Assembly: GCA_038248655.1 (NCBI GenBank)
Contig: JBBRXG010000003.1
Location: 1-64,000 of the forward strand
Reading direction: 5' to 3'
DNA: 64,000 nucleotides
From: DATBLE01 sp038248655
Lineage (GTDB): Bacteria > Actinomycetota > Thermoleophilia > Gaiellales > Gaiellaceae
Below the pieces are notes generated by a model. That model was not told the DNA's origin and searched no databases. It was given only the letters and a program-made list of their open reading frames with translations. Shown here in pieces: positions 19,847-28,497 of this stretch (position 1 is its first letter; each line of letters opens with the position of its first letter). The position numbers and the translations under genes are program-made.

Positions 19847-21016
19847 ATGCAAGGAACACGTTCACGACGAGTGCTAGCCGCGCTGGCTGCGCTCGCCGCC
19901 ACTGCCGTAACGGCCGGCAGCGCGGGTAGCGCGCCGAAGCCACCCGTTCATCTGGCGATGATCTCGCCGCTGACCGGACCACTCTCGTTCGTCGGCGTCG
20001 ACAACCTCGCCGGCGCACGCGCGGCCGTTCGGGAGATCAACGGGCAGGGCGGCGTCAAGGGGCGGCGCATCGTCCTCGACGTCTTCGACGACGGCTCCAA
20101 CCCGTCGCAGGGCGTCGTCAACATGCAGCGAGTCGTCGGCAACAAGCAGTATCTCGGCGTCGTCGGCTCGGGCTTCAGCTCGGTCGGGCTCGCCGTCGCG
20201 CCGATCGTCTCCGCCGGACACATCCCGTACATCTCGATGGCCTCGTCGGCGGCGCAGGTCACCCCGGCGAAGCCGTACTACTTCATGACGACCGCGACGA
20301 GCCGCCTCTTCGCGTACTCGATGGCGTTCGAGCTGCGCAAGGAGGGGATCAAGCGGATCGTCGTCATGGCCGACAACGGCGGCTTCGGGCAGGAGGGTGT
20401 GCGCAACGTCCGGGAGCTGGCGAAGGCCTTCGGGTTCACGATCGTCGACGAGATCATCTTCCCGCTCACCTCGACGACCTTCACCGCCGAGCTGAACAAC
20501 GTCAAGAGCTCGAACGCAGAGGCGCTCTGGCTCTGGAACGCGACCACGCTGGCAGTGACGATCACGAAGGAGATGCGCCAGCTGGGCCTGACGCAGAAGC
20601 TCGTCCTGACGGGCGGCAACGCCTCGGTCAACTACCTCCAGCCGGCCTGCCCGCAGGCGAACGGAGCGCTGGTGAACACGTACCTCGGACCGATCGCCCA
20701 GTTCATCCGGAAGGACAACCCCTCGCGTGCAATCGCCCTGCGCGTGAACAAGCTGCTGGGCAAGCAGGGCTCGACCTTCAACTACGACGGCTACACCGCG
20801 GTGACGATGTTCAAGGCGGCGATGGAGCGCGGCGGCTTCTCGCGCGAGGCGATCAACCGGGCGCTCGAGACCAAGCTGAAAGGGTTCGCGGGCCCCGGCG
20901 GCCAGTACTACTACTCGGCCGTCAACCACTCCGGGCTCGGCTTGAAGAGCATGGTCGTGTCGCAGATCCGCGACTGCAAGATGCGGCCGATCGCGGGGCA
21001 GGCGCTGCCGAAGTAG
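19847..21016 (+). CDS. Branched-chain amino acid type ABC transporter substrate-binding protein
   Basis: 389 aa. Signal peptide MQGTRSRRVLAALAALAATA to about residue 30. The type I periplasmic binding fold follows: LAMISPLTGPLSFVGVDNL, INGQGGVKGRRIVLDVFDDGSNPSQ, and YFMTTATSRLFAYSMAFELRKEG. A strong ribosome site (GGAGGGACAGC) precedes the ATG. It should be the receptor for the LivGFHM importer encoded on the opposite strand 0.7 kb downstream. Solute-binding proteins of this type also carry aromatic acids; the aromatic genes nearby favour that. Confidence 0.9.
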   Translation: MQGTRSRRVLAALAALAATAVTAGSAGSAPKPPVHLAMISPLTGPLSFVGVDNLAGARAAVREINGQGGVKGRRIVLDVFDDGSNPSQGVVNMQRVVGNKQYLGVVGSGFSSVGLAVAPIVSAGHIPYISMASSAAQVTPAKPYYFMTTATSRLFAYSMAFELRKEGIKRIVVMADNGGFGQEGVRNVRELAKAFGFTIVDEIIFPLTSTTFTAELNNVKSSNAEALWLWNATTLAVTITKEMRQLGLTQKLVLTGGNASVNYLQPACPQANGALVNTYLGPIAQFIRKDNPSRAIALRVNKLLGKQGSTFNYDGYTAVTMFKAAMERGGFSREAINRALETKLKGFAGPGGQYYYSAVNHSGLGLKSMVVSQIRDCKMRPIAGQALPK

Positions 21017-21739
21017 GTGGCTCTCAACGGCCGAGCCGCAGTCGTCACCGGCGCGGGGCAGGGTCTGGGCGAGGCGATTGCCCGGGCCCTGCACGCGCAC
21101 GGGGCGGCGGTGGTGCTCGCGGATCTGAACGTGTCCCGGGCCGAGGCGGTTGCGCGCGCGCTGGGCGACCGCGCCTCGGCCGCGTTCGTCGACGTCCGCG
21201 AGCGCTCGTCTCTCGAGCGGCTACTCGACGACGTCACCGACCTCGACATCCTGGTCAACAACGCCGCTCGCACGGTCGCGCGGCCGCTCTGGGAGATCGA
21301 GCAGGCGGAGTGGGACGACGTCCTGGCGACGAACCTGCGCGGCGTCTTCTTCGGGTGCCAGGTCGCCGGCCAGCGCCTGCGCGAGCGCGGCTGGGGGCGA
21401 ATCGTGAACCTGGCGTCGATCGGCGGGCAGCAGCCGGGGGCGATGGGCGCCCACTATGCGGCCTCCAAGGCGGGGATCGTGATCGTGACGAAGCTGTTCG
21501 CCGCCGAGCTCGCGCCGACAGGCGTGACCGTCAACGCGGTCGCGCCGGCGGCGGTGCGCACGCCCGCGTTCGACGAGCTCTCGGACGAGCAGCTCGAAGC
21601 GCTGAGGCGCCGGATTCCGGTCGGCCGCTTCGGCGAGCCCGCGGAGATCGGCGAGCTGGTCGCCTTCCTCTGCTCCGAGGCGGCAGGCTACGTCACCGGG
21701 GCGACGCTCGACGTCAACGGCGGCCTGCTGATGCGCTGA
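21017..21739 (+). CDS. SDR family NAD(P)-dependent oxidoreductase
   Basis: 240 aa, GTG start immediately after the stop of the binding-protein gene. Cofactor motif TGAGQGLGEAIARAL (residues 11-25), NNAARTVA, catalytic Ser in VNLASIGG and the YAASK motif near residue 153, and NGGLLMR at the end, typical of FabG-like dehydrogenases. Probably a 3-hydroxyacyl-CoA or alcohol dehydrogenation step in the same pathway. Convergent with livM. Confidence 0.92.
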   Translation: MALNGRAAVVTGAGQGLGEAIARALHAHGAAVVLADLNVSRAEAVARALGDRASAAFVDVRERSSLERLLDDVTDLDILVNNAARTVARPLWEIEQAEWDDVLATNLRGVFFGCQVAGQRLRERGWGRIVNLASIGGQQPGAMGAHYAASKAGIVIVTKLFAAELAPTGVTVNAVAPAAVRTPAFDELSDEQLEALRRRIPVGRFGEPAEIGELVAFLCSEAAGYVTGATLDVNGGLLMR

Positions 21740-21747
21740 CGCCGGGC

Positions 21748-22818
21748 CTACGCCTCCGGCTCAGCGCGGCGCAGGCGCAGGCGCCTGCCGAGGCCGGCGA
21801 CGGTCGGCAGAAGGCCGCGCGGCATGAACAGCATCACGACGATCAGGATCAGCGCGAAGACGCCGAGCTCGAAGACGGCCGGCGCGGTCAGCGGGAGCTC
21901 GAAGCCGAGGAGGTGCTCGCGCGTCCCGAGGCCGCGCAGCTCGTCGCGAATCCAGACGATCGCCACCGCGCCGAGCACGGCTCCGTACACGCTGCCCAGG
22001 CCGCCGACCACGACCATCACGACGAACTCGATCGAGATCAGGAGGGGGAACGCGTCCGGCGAGAGAAACTGGAGCCGGAAGGCGTACAGTCCCCCGGCGA
22101 GCCCGGCGAAGGCGGCGGCGAGCACGAACAGGCGCAGCTTGTAGCCGGCGACGTCGATCCCGACGGAAGCCGCCTCCCGCTCGCCTGCCGCGATCGCCCG
22201 AAGCGCGCGCCCCGCCCGCGACCGGACCAGGTTGACCGCGATCACGAGCACGACCGCGACGAGCGCCCAGATCAGCGCGGCGAGCCGCCGCTTCGTCGGA
22301 TCGGCGACGTCGGTGATCGTGTATCCGCCCACCGCGAGCGGCTTCGTGATCGAGAGGCCCGGGTCCTGGCCGCCGGTGAAGCGATCCTGGGCGAAGAGGA
22401 CCGCGAGCACGATCAGGTGCAGCGCGAGGGTCGCGAACGCGAGGTAGTGACCCCGGAGCCGAAGCAGCGGCACCCCGACGACTGCGGCGACCGCCGCGGT
22501 CAGCACGGGCGCAGCGGCGACCGCGAGGAGCGGATGGATGCCGGCGTTCGGATCGACGTAGCGCGTGGCGGGGTCGACGCCCATCGTCAGGATCCCGGCC
22601 GTGTACGCGCCCAGGATGTAGAAGGCGCCCTGGCCGAGCGAGATCTGCCCGGCGAAGCCCATCAGCAGCGAGAGCCCGATCGCGACCATCGCGGCGAGGC
22701 CCATGTCGAGGTAGATCGGCAGGTGATCGCTGCCGAGGCGGAAGGCGAGCCAGACGGCGACCGCGCCGCCGGCCGCGATCGCGAGCACGCGCCCCGCAGC
22801 GAGCGTCCCCGCCCTCAC
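21748..22818 (-). CDS. livM: Branched-chain amino acid type ABC transporter permease LivM
   Basis: 356 aa from a GTG at 22818 overlapping the livH stop (GTGA). About ten hydrophobic segments. The permease signature LLMGFAGQISLGQGAFYILGAY is near residue 55, and the EAA-like loop region AIAAGEREAASVGIDVAGYKL near residue 200 contacts the ATPase. The C-terminal tail is basic. Last gene of livG-livF-livH-livM. Confidence 0.93.
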   Translation of the reverse strand: MRAGTLAAGRVLAIAAGGAVAVWLAFRLGSDHLPIYLDMGLAAMVAIGLSLLMGFAGQISLGQGAFYILGAYTAGILTMGVDPATRYVDPNAGIHPLLAVAAAPVLTAAVAAVVGVPLLRLRGHYLAFATLALHLIVLAVLFAQDRFTGGQDPGLSITKPLAVGGYTITDVADPTKRRLAALIWALVAVVLVIAVNLVRSRAGRALRAIAAGEREAASVGIDVAGYKLRLFVLAAAFAGLAGGLYAFRLQFLSPDAFPLLISIEFVVMVVVGGLGSVYGAVLGAVAIVWIRDELRGLGTREHLLGFELPLTAPAVFELGVFALILIVVMLFMPRGLLPTVAGLGRRLRLRRAEPEA

Positions 22819-23687
22819 GCCACCTGCTCCTTCCGCGCCCGCCAGCCGATCAGGACGAGCATGATCACGAGCGCCGCGGCAAGCTCGTACTGGCGTGCCT
22901 GGTGGATCCCGATCCGGTCGCCGTACGCGACCACGAGCTGCTCGGCGATGCCGAGCACGAGCCCGCCGACGAACGCGAGCCGGATCGAGACGAGCCCGCC
23001 GAAGGCCGCCGCCGCGAACCCGTTGACCGCGATCGACACGTCTGCGTCGTAGGTGACCGGGACGATCGGCGTCACCAGCAGGCCGCCGATCGCCGACAGG
23101 AGCGCGGAGACGGAGAAGGTGGCGATCGCGACCGACCGCAGCGAGAGGCCGACGAGCTCGGCGGCGCGCACCGAGTCCGCCGTCGCGACCAGGGCGTGCC
23201 CGAGGATCGTGCGGTGCAGCAGGAGGGTCAGAAGCAGCGTCGCGACCACAGTCACGCCGGCGATCAGCACGTACTGCGGCTGGACGACGACCCCGCCGAC
23301 CTCCCAGGCTCGCGCGGAGACCGCCGGGTACGTGTGCGGCCGGTCTCCGAACCCGAGCAGCTCGGCCGCCTGCGCGAGGAAGGCGATCCCGAGCGTGATC
23401 ACGAGACTCGCGAGCGGGGTGGTCAGGCCCCGGATCCCGACGGCGACGAAGCCGGTGGCCGCGCCGACGAGGGCGACGATCGCAACGGCAGCGGCGGCCG
23501 CGGCCGGAATCGGCCATCCGTGGTCGACGAACCAGACGGTGAACTGGCCGCCGAGGACGGCGAATGCGCCCTGGGCGAAGTTGACGATGTTGGTGGTGCG
23601 GAAGATGAGCGCGAACGAGATTCCGACGAGCGCGAACGCCGAGCCGACCGACAGGCCCAGGACGATCGTCTGCACCAGCTGGGTCAC
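22815..23687 (-). CDS. livH: Branched-chain amino acid type ABC transporter permease LivH
   Basis: 290 aa, GTG start at 23687 overlapping the livF stop (GTGA). Hydrophobic throughout, with about eight helices. NIVNFAQGAFAVLGGQF near residue 34 and ATADSVRAAELVGLSLRSV near residue 190 are the conserved permease loops. It pairs with LivM to form the membrane channel. Confidence 0.93.
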   Translation of the reverse strand: MTQLVQTIVLGLSVGSAFALVGISFALIFRTTNIVNFAQGAFAVLGGQFTVWFVDHGWPIPAAAAAAVAIVALVGAATGFVAVGIRGLTTPLASLVITLGIAFLAQAAELLGFGDRPHTYPAVSARAWEVGGVVVQPQYVLIAGVTVVATLLLTLLLHRTILGHALVATADSVRAAELVGLSLRSVAIATFSVSALLSAIGGLLVTPIVPVTYDADVSIAVNGFAAAAFGGLVSIRLAFVGGLVLGIAEQLVVAYGDRIGIHQARQYELAAALVIMLVLIGWRARKEQVA

Positions 23688-24457
23688 CCGCCCACCCCGA
23701 GCCCGCCGCCGAGGTACGCGGCACGAACGAGCGGGTCCCGCTCGAGCTCCTTCGCCGGCCCCTCGAGCACCACTCGCCCGGTCTCGAGCACGTAGGCCCG
23801 CTCGCAGACGTGGAAGGCGAGCGCCGCGTTCTGCTCGACGAGCAGCAGCGCGACCCCCTCCTGCTCGTTCAGCGCGAGCAGGAACTCCGAGAGATCCTGG
23901 ACGACCAGCGGCGCGAGCCCGAGCGAGAGCTCGTCGACCGCCAGCAGTCGCGGCTGGGCCATCAGAGCGCGGCCGATCGCGACCATCTGCTGCTCGCCGC
24001 CCGACGTCTTGCCGGCAGGCCGGTCCCGCAGCTCGCGCAGCTTCGGGAGCAGCTCGTAGACGGCCTCCAGCCTGGACTGCACGTCGGCCTTCCGCCGCGT
24101 GTAGCGGAGCGTCGAGGAGAGGAGCTCGCCGCTGAACTCGCGCCCGAAGGCGCCCAGGAGGAGATTGGCCTCGACGGGAAGGGTGGCGAAGACCTGCCGC
24201 CCCTCCGGGACCTGCGTGACGCCGAGGCGGACGATCGCGCGCGGCGAGTGGCCGGTGACGTCGCGACCGTCGATCCGCACCCGCCCCGCCGCCGGCTTCA
24301 CGAGGCCGCAGATCGCGTTCAGGAGCGAGCTCTTGCCGGCCCCGTTCGGCCCGATCAGCGCGACCCGCTCCCCGGGCTCCAGCCGGAGCGTGACTCCGTC
24401 GACGGCGACCGCGGGTCCGTAGCGAACGGCGAGGTCGGCGACCTCGAGCAGCGTCAT
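23684..24457 (-). CDS. livF: ABC transporter ATP-binding protein LivF
   Basis: 257 aa from an ATG at 24457 overlapping the livG stop (ATGA). Walker A GPNGAGKSS near residue 38, Q-loop TQVPEGRQVF, ABC signature TSGGEQQMVAIGRALM and Walker B LLAVDELSLGL, with the H-loop replaced by LVEQNAALA as is usual for LivF. The frame stays open far upstream but that part overlaps livG. Confidence 0.94.
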   Translation of the reverse strand: MTLLEVADLAVRYGPAVAVDGVTLRLEPGERVALIGPNGAGKSSLLNAICGLVKPAAGRVRIDGRDVTGHSPRAIVRLGVTQVPEGRQVFATLPVEANLLLGAFGREFSGELLSSTLRYTRRKADVQSRLEAVYELLPKLRELRDRPAGKTSGGEQQMVAIGRALMAQPRLLAVDELSLGLAPLVVQDLSEFLLALNEQEGVALLLVEQNAALAFHVCERAYVLETGRVVLEGPAKELERDPLVRAAYLGGGLGVGG

Positions 24458-25224
24458 ATCGTCGCGGTTCCGAGATAGGCGACGATGACGCGCTCGTCCG
24501 CCCGGACCTCCGCGGGGGACCCGTCGGCGATCGGGCGGCCGCGGTCGAGGACGATTACGCGCTCGGCGACGCTGCCGACGAACTGCATGTCGTGCTCGAC
24601 GATGATCTGCGTCAACCCTCGCTCGCGCAGGTCGTGGAAGAGCCGGCCGAGCGTCTCCTTCTCGCCGGCGCGGAGACCGGCCACCGGCTCGTCCAGCAGG
24701 AGTAGCGAGGGGCGCTGCGCCAGCACACGGGCGACCGCGATCAACCGCAGCTGGCCGAGCGGCAGCGATCCGATCGGGTCCGCGGCGCGACTCTCGAGGC
24801 CGACGAGCTCGAGCGCCCGGAGCGCCGCCTCGTGGATCTCGCGCTCCTCGCGCCACTGCCAGGGCGGTCGCAGGATCCCCTCGACGAACCCGGCTCGGGT
24901 CCAGGCGTGGCAGCCGACCATCACCGCGGTGAGCACGTCCAGCTCCAGGGGCGCGCGGGTGACCTGGAACACCGTGCCCAGCCCGTGGCGCGCGCGCTCG
25001 TGAGCCGGCCGGCCGGAGATGTCGCGCCCGCCGAGCAGGATTCGCCCCGCGTCCTGGTCGAGCGAGCCGGAGACGCAGTGCAACAGCGTCGACTTGCCGG
25101 CGCCGTTCGGGCCGATCAGGCAGGTGAGCGAGCCCGATTCGACCTCGAACGAGACGTCGTCGAGCGCGCGGACGGCGCCGAACGACTTCGAGATCCCCTC
25201 GAGGCGCAGCGCGGCCTCGGCCAT
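24454..25224 (-). CDS. livG: ABC transporter ATP-binding protein LivG
   Basis: 256 aa. Walker A GPNGAGKSTLL, a degenerate signature (SLPLGQLRLIAVARVLAQ) as commonly seen in LivG, Walker B LLLLDEPVAGL and H-loop IIVEHDMQFV. The ATG is 6 bases after a TATATT hexamer, suggesting a leaderless transcript for the livGFHM operon. It is divergent from the paaK-like gene, sharing one short AT-rich promoter core. Confidence 0.94.
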   Translation of the reverse strand: MAEAALRLEGISKSFGAVRALDDVSFEVESGSLTCLIGPNGAGKSTLLHCVSGSLDQDAGRILLGGRDISGRPAHERARHGLGTVFQVTRAPLELDVLTAVMVGCHAWTRAGFVEGILRPPWQWREEREIHEAALRALELVGLESRAADPIGSLPLGQLRLIAVARVLAQRPSLLLLDEPVAGLRAGEKETLGRLFHDLRERGLTQIIVEHDMQFVGSVAERVIVLDRGRPIADGSPAEVRADERVIVAYLGTATI

Positions 25225-25230
25225 CCGGCG

Positions 25231-25240
25231 AATATATAAG
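25231..25240. promoter_or_regulatory. Shared divergent -10 region of livG and the paaK-like gene
   Basis: AATATATAAG is the only AT-rich run between the divergent genes. On the minus strand TATATT (25231-25236) is 6 bases from the livG ATG. On the plus strand TATATA or TATAAG can serve the paaK-like gene, whose leader of about 26 bases contains GGAG. Confidence 0.6.
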
Positions 25241-25271
25241 CGGTGCCGGGGCCCTTCGAGCGGAGAGCGGC

Positions 25272-26531
25272 GTGATCTTCGAGCGCGAGCTCGAGACGCT
25301 GCCGCGCTCCGAGCTGCGCCGGCTCCAGTCGCACCGGCTCCGCCGGGTCGTCGCCTACGTGCGCGAGCGCGTCCCCTTCTACGCGAAGCGGCTCGAGGGG
25401 ATCGACGTCCACTCGACCGACGATCTGCCGTTCGTCCCCTTCACGCGCAAGGCCGACCTGCGCGACCACTACCCCTTCGGCCTCTTCGCCGTGCCGATGA
25501 GCGAGGTCGTCCGCATCCACGTCTCCTCCGGTACGACCGGCCAGCCGACCGTCGTCGGCTACACCCGCGGCGACGTCGACGTGTTCGCGCGCGTCAACGC
25601 CCGCTCGCTGGCGATGGCCGGGGCCGAGCCCGGGATGATCCTCCACAACGCGTACGGCTACGGGCTCTTCACCGGCGGGCTCGGCCTCCACTACGGCGGC
25701 GAGCGCCTAGGCCTGGCGGTCGTCCCGATCTCCGGCGGCATGACCGAGCGCCAGCTGCTTCTGATCGAGCACTTCCGGCCGGACGTGCTCTGCGCGACGC
25801 CGAGCTACGCGCTGACGCTCGCGCACGAGCTTGCGACCCGCGGCGTCTCGCCCGAGGAGATCTCGCTCCGCTTCGCCTGCCTCGGCGCGGAGCCGTGGAC
25901 CGAGACGATCCGCGCCGCCGTCGACGAGGAGCTCGGCATCCGCTCGACCAACATCTACGGTCTGTCCGAGATCATCGGTCCCGGGATCTCGAACGAGTGC
26001 GTCGAGGAGCGAGACGGCTCCCACGTCAACGAGGACCACTTCTATCCGGAGATCGTCGACCCGGAGTCGGGCGAGCCGCTGGCGGAGGGCGAGGAGGGCG
26101 TGCTGGTCCTGACGACGCTGACGAAGGAGGCGCTGCCTCTGCTCCGCTACTGGACGGGCGATGTGTGCTCGCTCTCGTCCGAGCCGTGCTCGTGCGGCCG
26201 CACGCTCCGGCGCATGAGCCTGATCAAGGGCCGGACGGACGACATGCTGATCGTCCGCGGCGTCAACGTCTACCCGTCCCAGGTCGAGGCGCTGCTCCCC
26301 GGCGTCCCCGGGTTGACGCCCGACTACCTGCTCGTCGTCACCCGCGAGGGGACGCTCGACGAGCTCGAGGTCCAGGTGGAGGGCTCCGGCCCGGCCGCCG
26401 CCGCCGAGCTCACGCGGCTGATCGGCGAGACGATCGGCTGCAGGGCGAGGGTCACGGTCGTCCCTCCGGGGACGTTGCCGCGCTCGGAGGGCGGGAAGGC
26501 GCAGCGGGTGCGCGACCTGCGCGAGCTGTGA
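25272..26531 (+). CDS. Phenylacetate-CoA ligase-like adenylate-forming enzyme (PaaK family)
   Basis: 419 aa, GTG start. The ATP loop HVSSGTTGQPTVVGYT (about residues 84-99), YGLSEIIGPGIS, LLRYWTGDVC and LIKGRTDDMLIVRGVNVYPSQVE mark the PaaK family, which activates phenylacetate and related aryl acids to CoA thioesters. Length is close to PaaK (430-440). Head of a five-gene run joined by 4-base overlaps. The exact acid cannot be read from sequence. Confidence 0.88.
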   Translation: MIFERELETLPRSELRRLQSHRLRRVVAYVRERVPFYAKRLEGIDVHSTDDLPFVPFTRKADLRDHYPFGLFAVPMSEVVRIHVSSGTTGQPTVVGYTRGDVDVFARVNARSLAMAGAEPGMILHNAYGYGLFTGGLGLHYGGERLGLAVVPISGGMTERQLLLIEHFRPDVLCATPSYALTLAHELATRGVSPEEISLRFACLGAEPWTETIRAAVDEELGIRSTNIYGLSEIIGPGISNECVEERDGSHVNEDHFYPEIVDPESGEPLAEGEEGVLVLTTLTKEALPLLRYWTGDVCSLSSEPCSCGRTLRRMSLIKGRTDDMLIVRGVNVYPSQVEALLPGVPGLTPDYLLVVTREGTLDELEVQVEGSGPAAAAELTRLIGETIGCRARVTVVPPGTLPRSEGGKAQRVRDLREL

Positions 26532-26938
26532 GGCCGATCCCGACCGGCTTCGAGGGCCGCGTCTCGATCGTCGTCACGAAGGAGATGACGGTCGATTTCG
26601 AGGAGCTGGGTCGCGTCCACCCGGTGTACGCCACGTACTGGCTCGCGAAGCACATGGAGGAAGCGGGCCGGAAGATCATCATCCCGTTCCTCGAGGACGG
26701 CGAGGAGGGGATCGGCAGCGCGGTCGCGGTCCGCCATCGCGCTCCGGCGTTCCCTGGTACGCGGATCGAGGTCGTCGCCGAGCACGAGCGGACGGAAGGC
26801 AACCGCGTCCATGTGCGCTGCCGCGCGCGGACGAGCGGCGGCAGGCTCGTCGGCGACGGCGAGACGGAGCAGACGATCCTGCCGGCCGGCCGGATCGAGG
26901 AGCTCCTGGCGGCGGCGAGACGGGAAGCGGGCGCATGA
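26528..26938 (+). CDS. FlK-type hot-dog thioesterase
   Basis: 136 aa from a GTG at 26528 that overlaps the paaK stop (GTGA). The pattern PVYATYWLAKHMEEAGRKI, AVRHRAPAFPGTRIEVVAE and GRLVGDGETEQTIL is that of the fluoroacetyl-CoA thioesterase-like family. It may recycle CoA or remove a dead-end aryl-CoA. Its stop overlaps the next ligase gene. Confidence 0.8.
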   Translation: MRPIPTGFEGRVSIVVTKEMTVDFEELGRVHPVYATYWLAKHMEEAGRKIIIPFLEDGEEGIGSAVAVRHRAPAFPGTRIEVVAEHERTEGNRVHVRCRARTSGGRLVGDGETEQTILPAGRIEELLAAARREAGA

Positions 26939-28497
26939 TCTCCCCCGAGCACACGGGCGAGGCGATGCGCGCCGCCGATCCCGGGCAGCGCACCCTGCCG
27001 GCGCTGCTCGAGCGCCAGTGCGAGCGCTTCGGCGACCGCCCGCTCCTCCGTGTCGGCGAGCGGAGCCTCGGCTTCCGGCTCGTCCGCGACTCCGCCGCCG
27101 CTCGAGCGGGCGCGCTCGCCGCAGCCGGGATCCGGCCCGGCGACCGGGTGGCCGTCTTCAGCGAGAACCGCTACGAGCCGCTCGAGCTCTGGCTGGGCTG
27201 CGCCTGGCTCGGAGCGATCTTCGTCCCGATCAACGCGGCGCTTCGCGGACGCCAGCTCGAGCACGTCCTGGCCGACTCGGACGCCCGCGTCATCGTCGTC
27301 GAGGAGGAGCTGCGCGGAGCGCTCGCCGCGGTCGCTCACCCCGACAGCCTCGAGCTGATCTGGGAGATCCCCGGCTCCTATCCCGTCCTCGGCCGGCCGG
27401 TCCCCCCGGCTCCGGCTCGTCCCGGCGACATCGCCGCGATCCTCTACACGTCGGGGACGACCGGACCCTCGAAGGGGGTGCTCTGCCCGCACGCGCAGTG
27501 GTACTGGTGGGCTGCGCTGACCGGCGAGGTGCTCGGGATCGGCGCCGACGACGTGCTCTTCACCTGTCTGCCGCTCTCCCACACGAACGCGCTGAACACC
27601 TTCTGGCAGGCGGTCCTCGCCGGCGCCGCCTACCACCTCGGGCCGCGGTTCTCCGCCTCGCGCTTCTGGAGTCGAGCCGCCGAGGCGGATGCGACCGTCA
27701 CCTACCTGCTCGGCCCGATGGTCTCGATCCTGCTCAAGCAGCCTCCATCCTCCCTCGACCGCGCGCACCGTGTCCGCGTCGCGCTCGCCCCGGCCACCCC
27801 GCCGGAGCTGCACGAGCCGTTCCGCGAGCGGTTCGGCGTCGTCCTCGTCGATGCGTGGGGATCGACGGAGACGAACATCGTCATCGCCAACAGGGCGGCC
27901 TCGCCGCGGCCCGGCACGCTCGGCCGCGTGCTGGCGCAGTTCGAGGCGCGCGTGGTCGACGACGAGGACGCCGAGGTCCCGGACGGATCCCCCGGCGAGC
28001 TCGTCGTCCGCAGCCGCGAGCCGTTCGCGTTCTCGCTCGGGTACTTCGGCCTGCCGCAGGCGACCGTCGCCGCCTGGCGGAACCTCTGGTTCCACACCGG
28101 TGACCGCGTCGTCCGCGAGGCCGGGGGTGTCTACCGCTTCGTCGATCGCCAGAAGGACGTGATTCGCCGGCGCGGCGAGAACATCTCCTCGTTCGAGGTC
28201 GAGCAGGTCCTCCACTCGCACCCGGACGTGACCGCGGCCGCGGTCGTCGCGGTCCCCTCCGAGCTCGGGGAGGACGAGGTGCTCGCGTGCGTCGTCGCCC
28301 GGCGGGGCACGGTCCTCGACCCGGCGGCGCTCGCCCGCTTCTGCGAGGGGCGGATCGCGCGGTTCGCGATCCCGCGCTACGTCGAGGTCGTCGACGCGCT
28401 TCCGCTCACGCCGAGCGGGAAGGTGGAGAAGTACCGCCTGCGCCGGCGAGGCATCCTCCCCTCGACCTGGGATCGCGAGCAGGCGGGGGCGGCGTGA
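26935..28497 (+). CDS. AMP-dependent acyl-CoA synthetase/ligase
   Basis: 520 aa, ATG overlapping the thioesterase stop. Motif I AAILYTSGTTGPSKGVLC (about 163-180), motif II DAWGSTETNIV, motif III WFHTGDRVV, then YRFVDRQKDVIRRRGENISSFEVEQ and the catalytic Lys in LTPSGKVEKYRLR. Resembles crotonobetaine/carnitine- or long-chain-type ligases. A second ligase beside the PaaK type suggests activation of a later, aliphatic or alicyclic intermediate. Confidence 0.9.
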   Translation: MISPEHTGEAMRAADPGQRTLPALLERQCERFGDRPLLRVGERSLGFRLVRDSAAARAGALAAAGIRPGDRVAVFSENRYEPLELWLGCAWLGAIFVPINAALRGRQLEHVLADSDARVIVVEEELRGALAAVAHPDSLELIWEIPGSYPVLGRPVPPAPARPGDIAAILYTSGTTGPSKGVLCPHAQWYWWAALTGEVLGIGADDVLFTCLPLSHTNALNTFWQAVLAGAAYHLGPRFSASRFWSRAAEADATVTYLLGPMVSILLKQPPSSLDRAHRVRVALAPATPPELHEPFRERFGVVLVDAWGSTETNIVIANRAASPRPGTLGRVLAQFEARVVDDEDAEVPDGSPGELVVRSREPFAFSLGYFGLPQATVAAWRNLWFHTGDRVVREAGGVYRFVDRQKDVIRRRGENISSFEVEQVLHSHPDVTAAAVVAVPSELGEDEVLACVVARRGTVLDPAALARFCEGRIARFAIPRYVEVVDALPLTPSGKVEKYRLRRRGILPSTWDREQAGAA

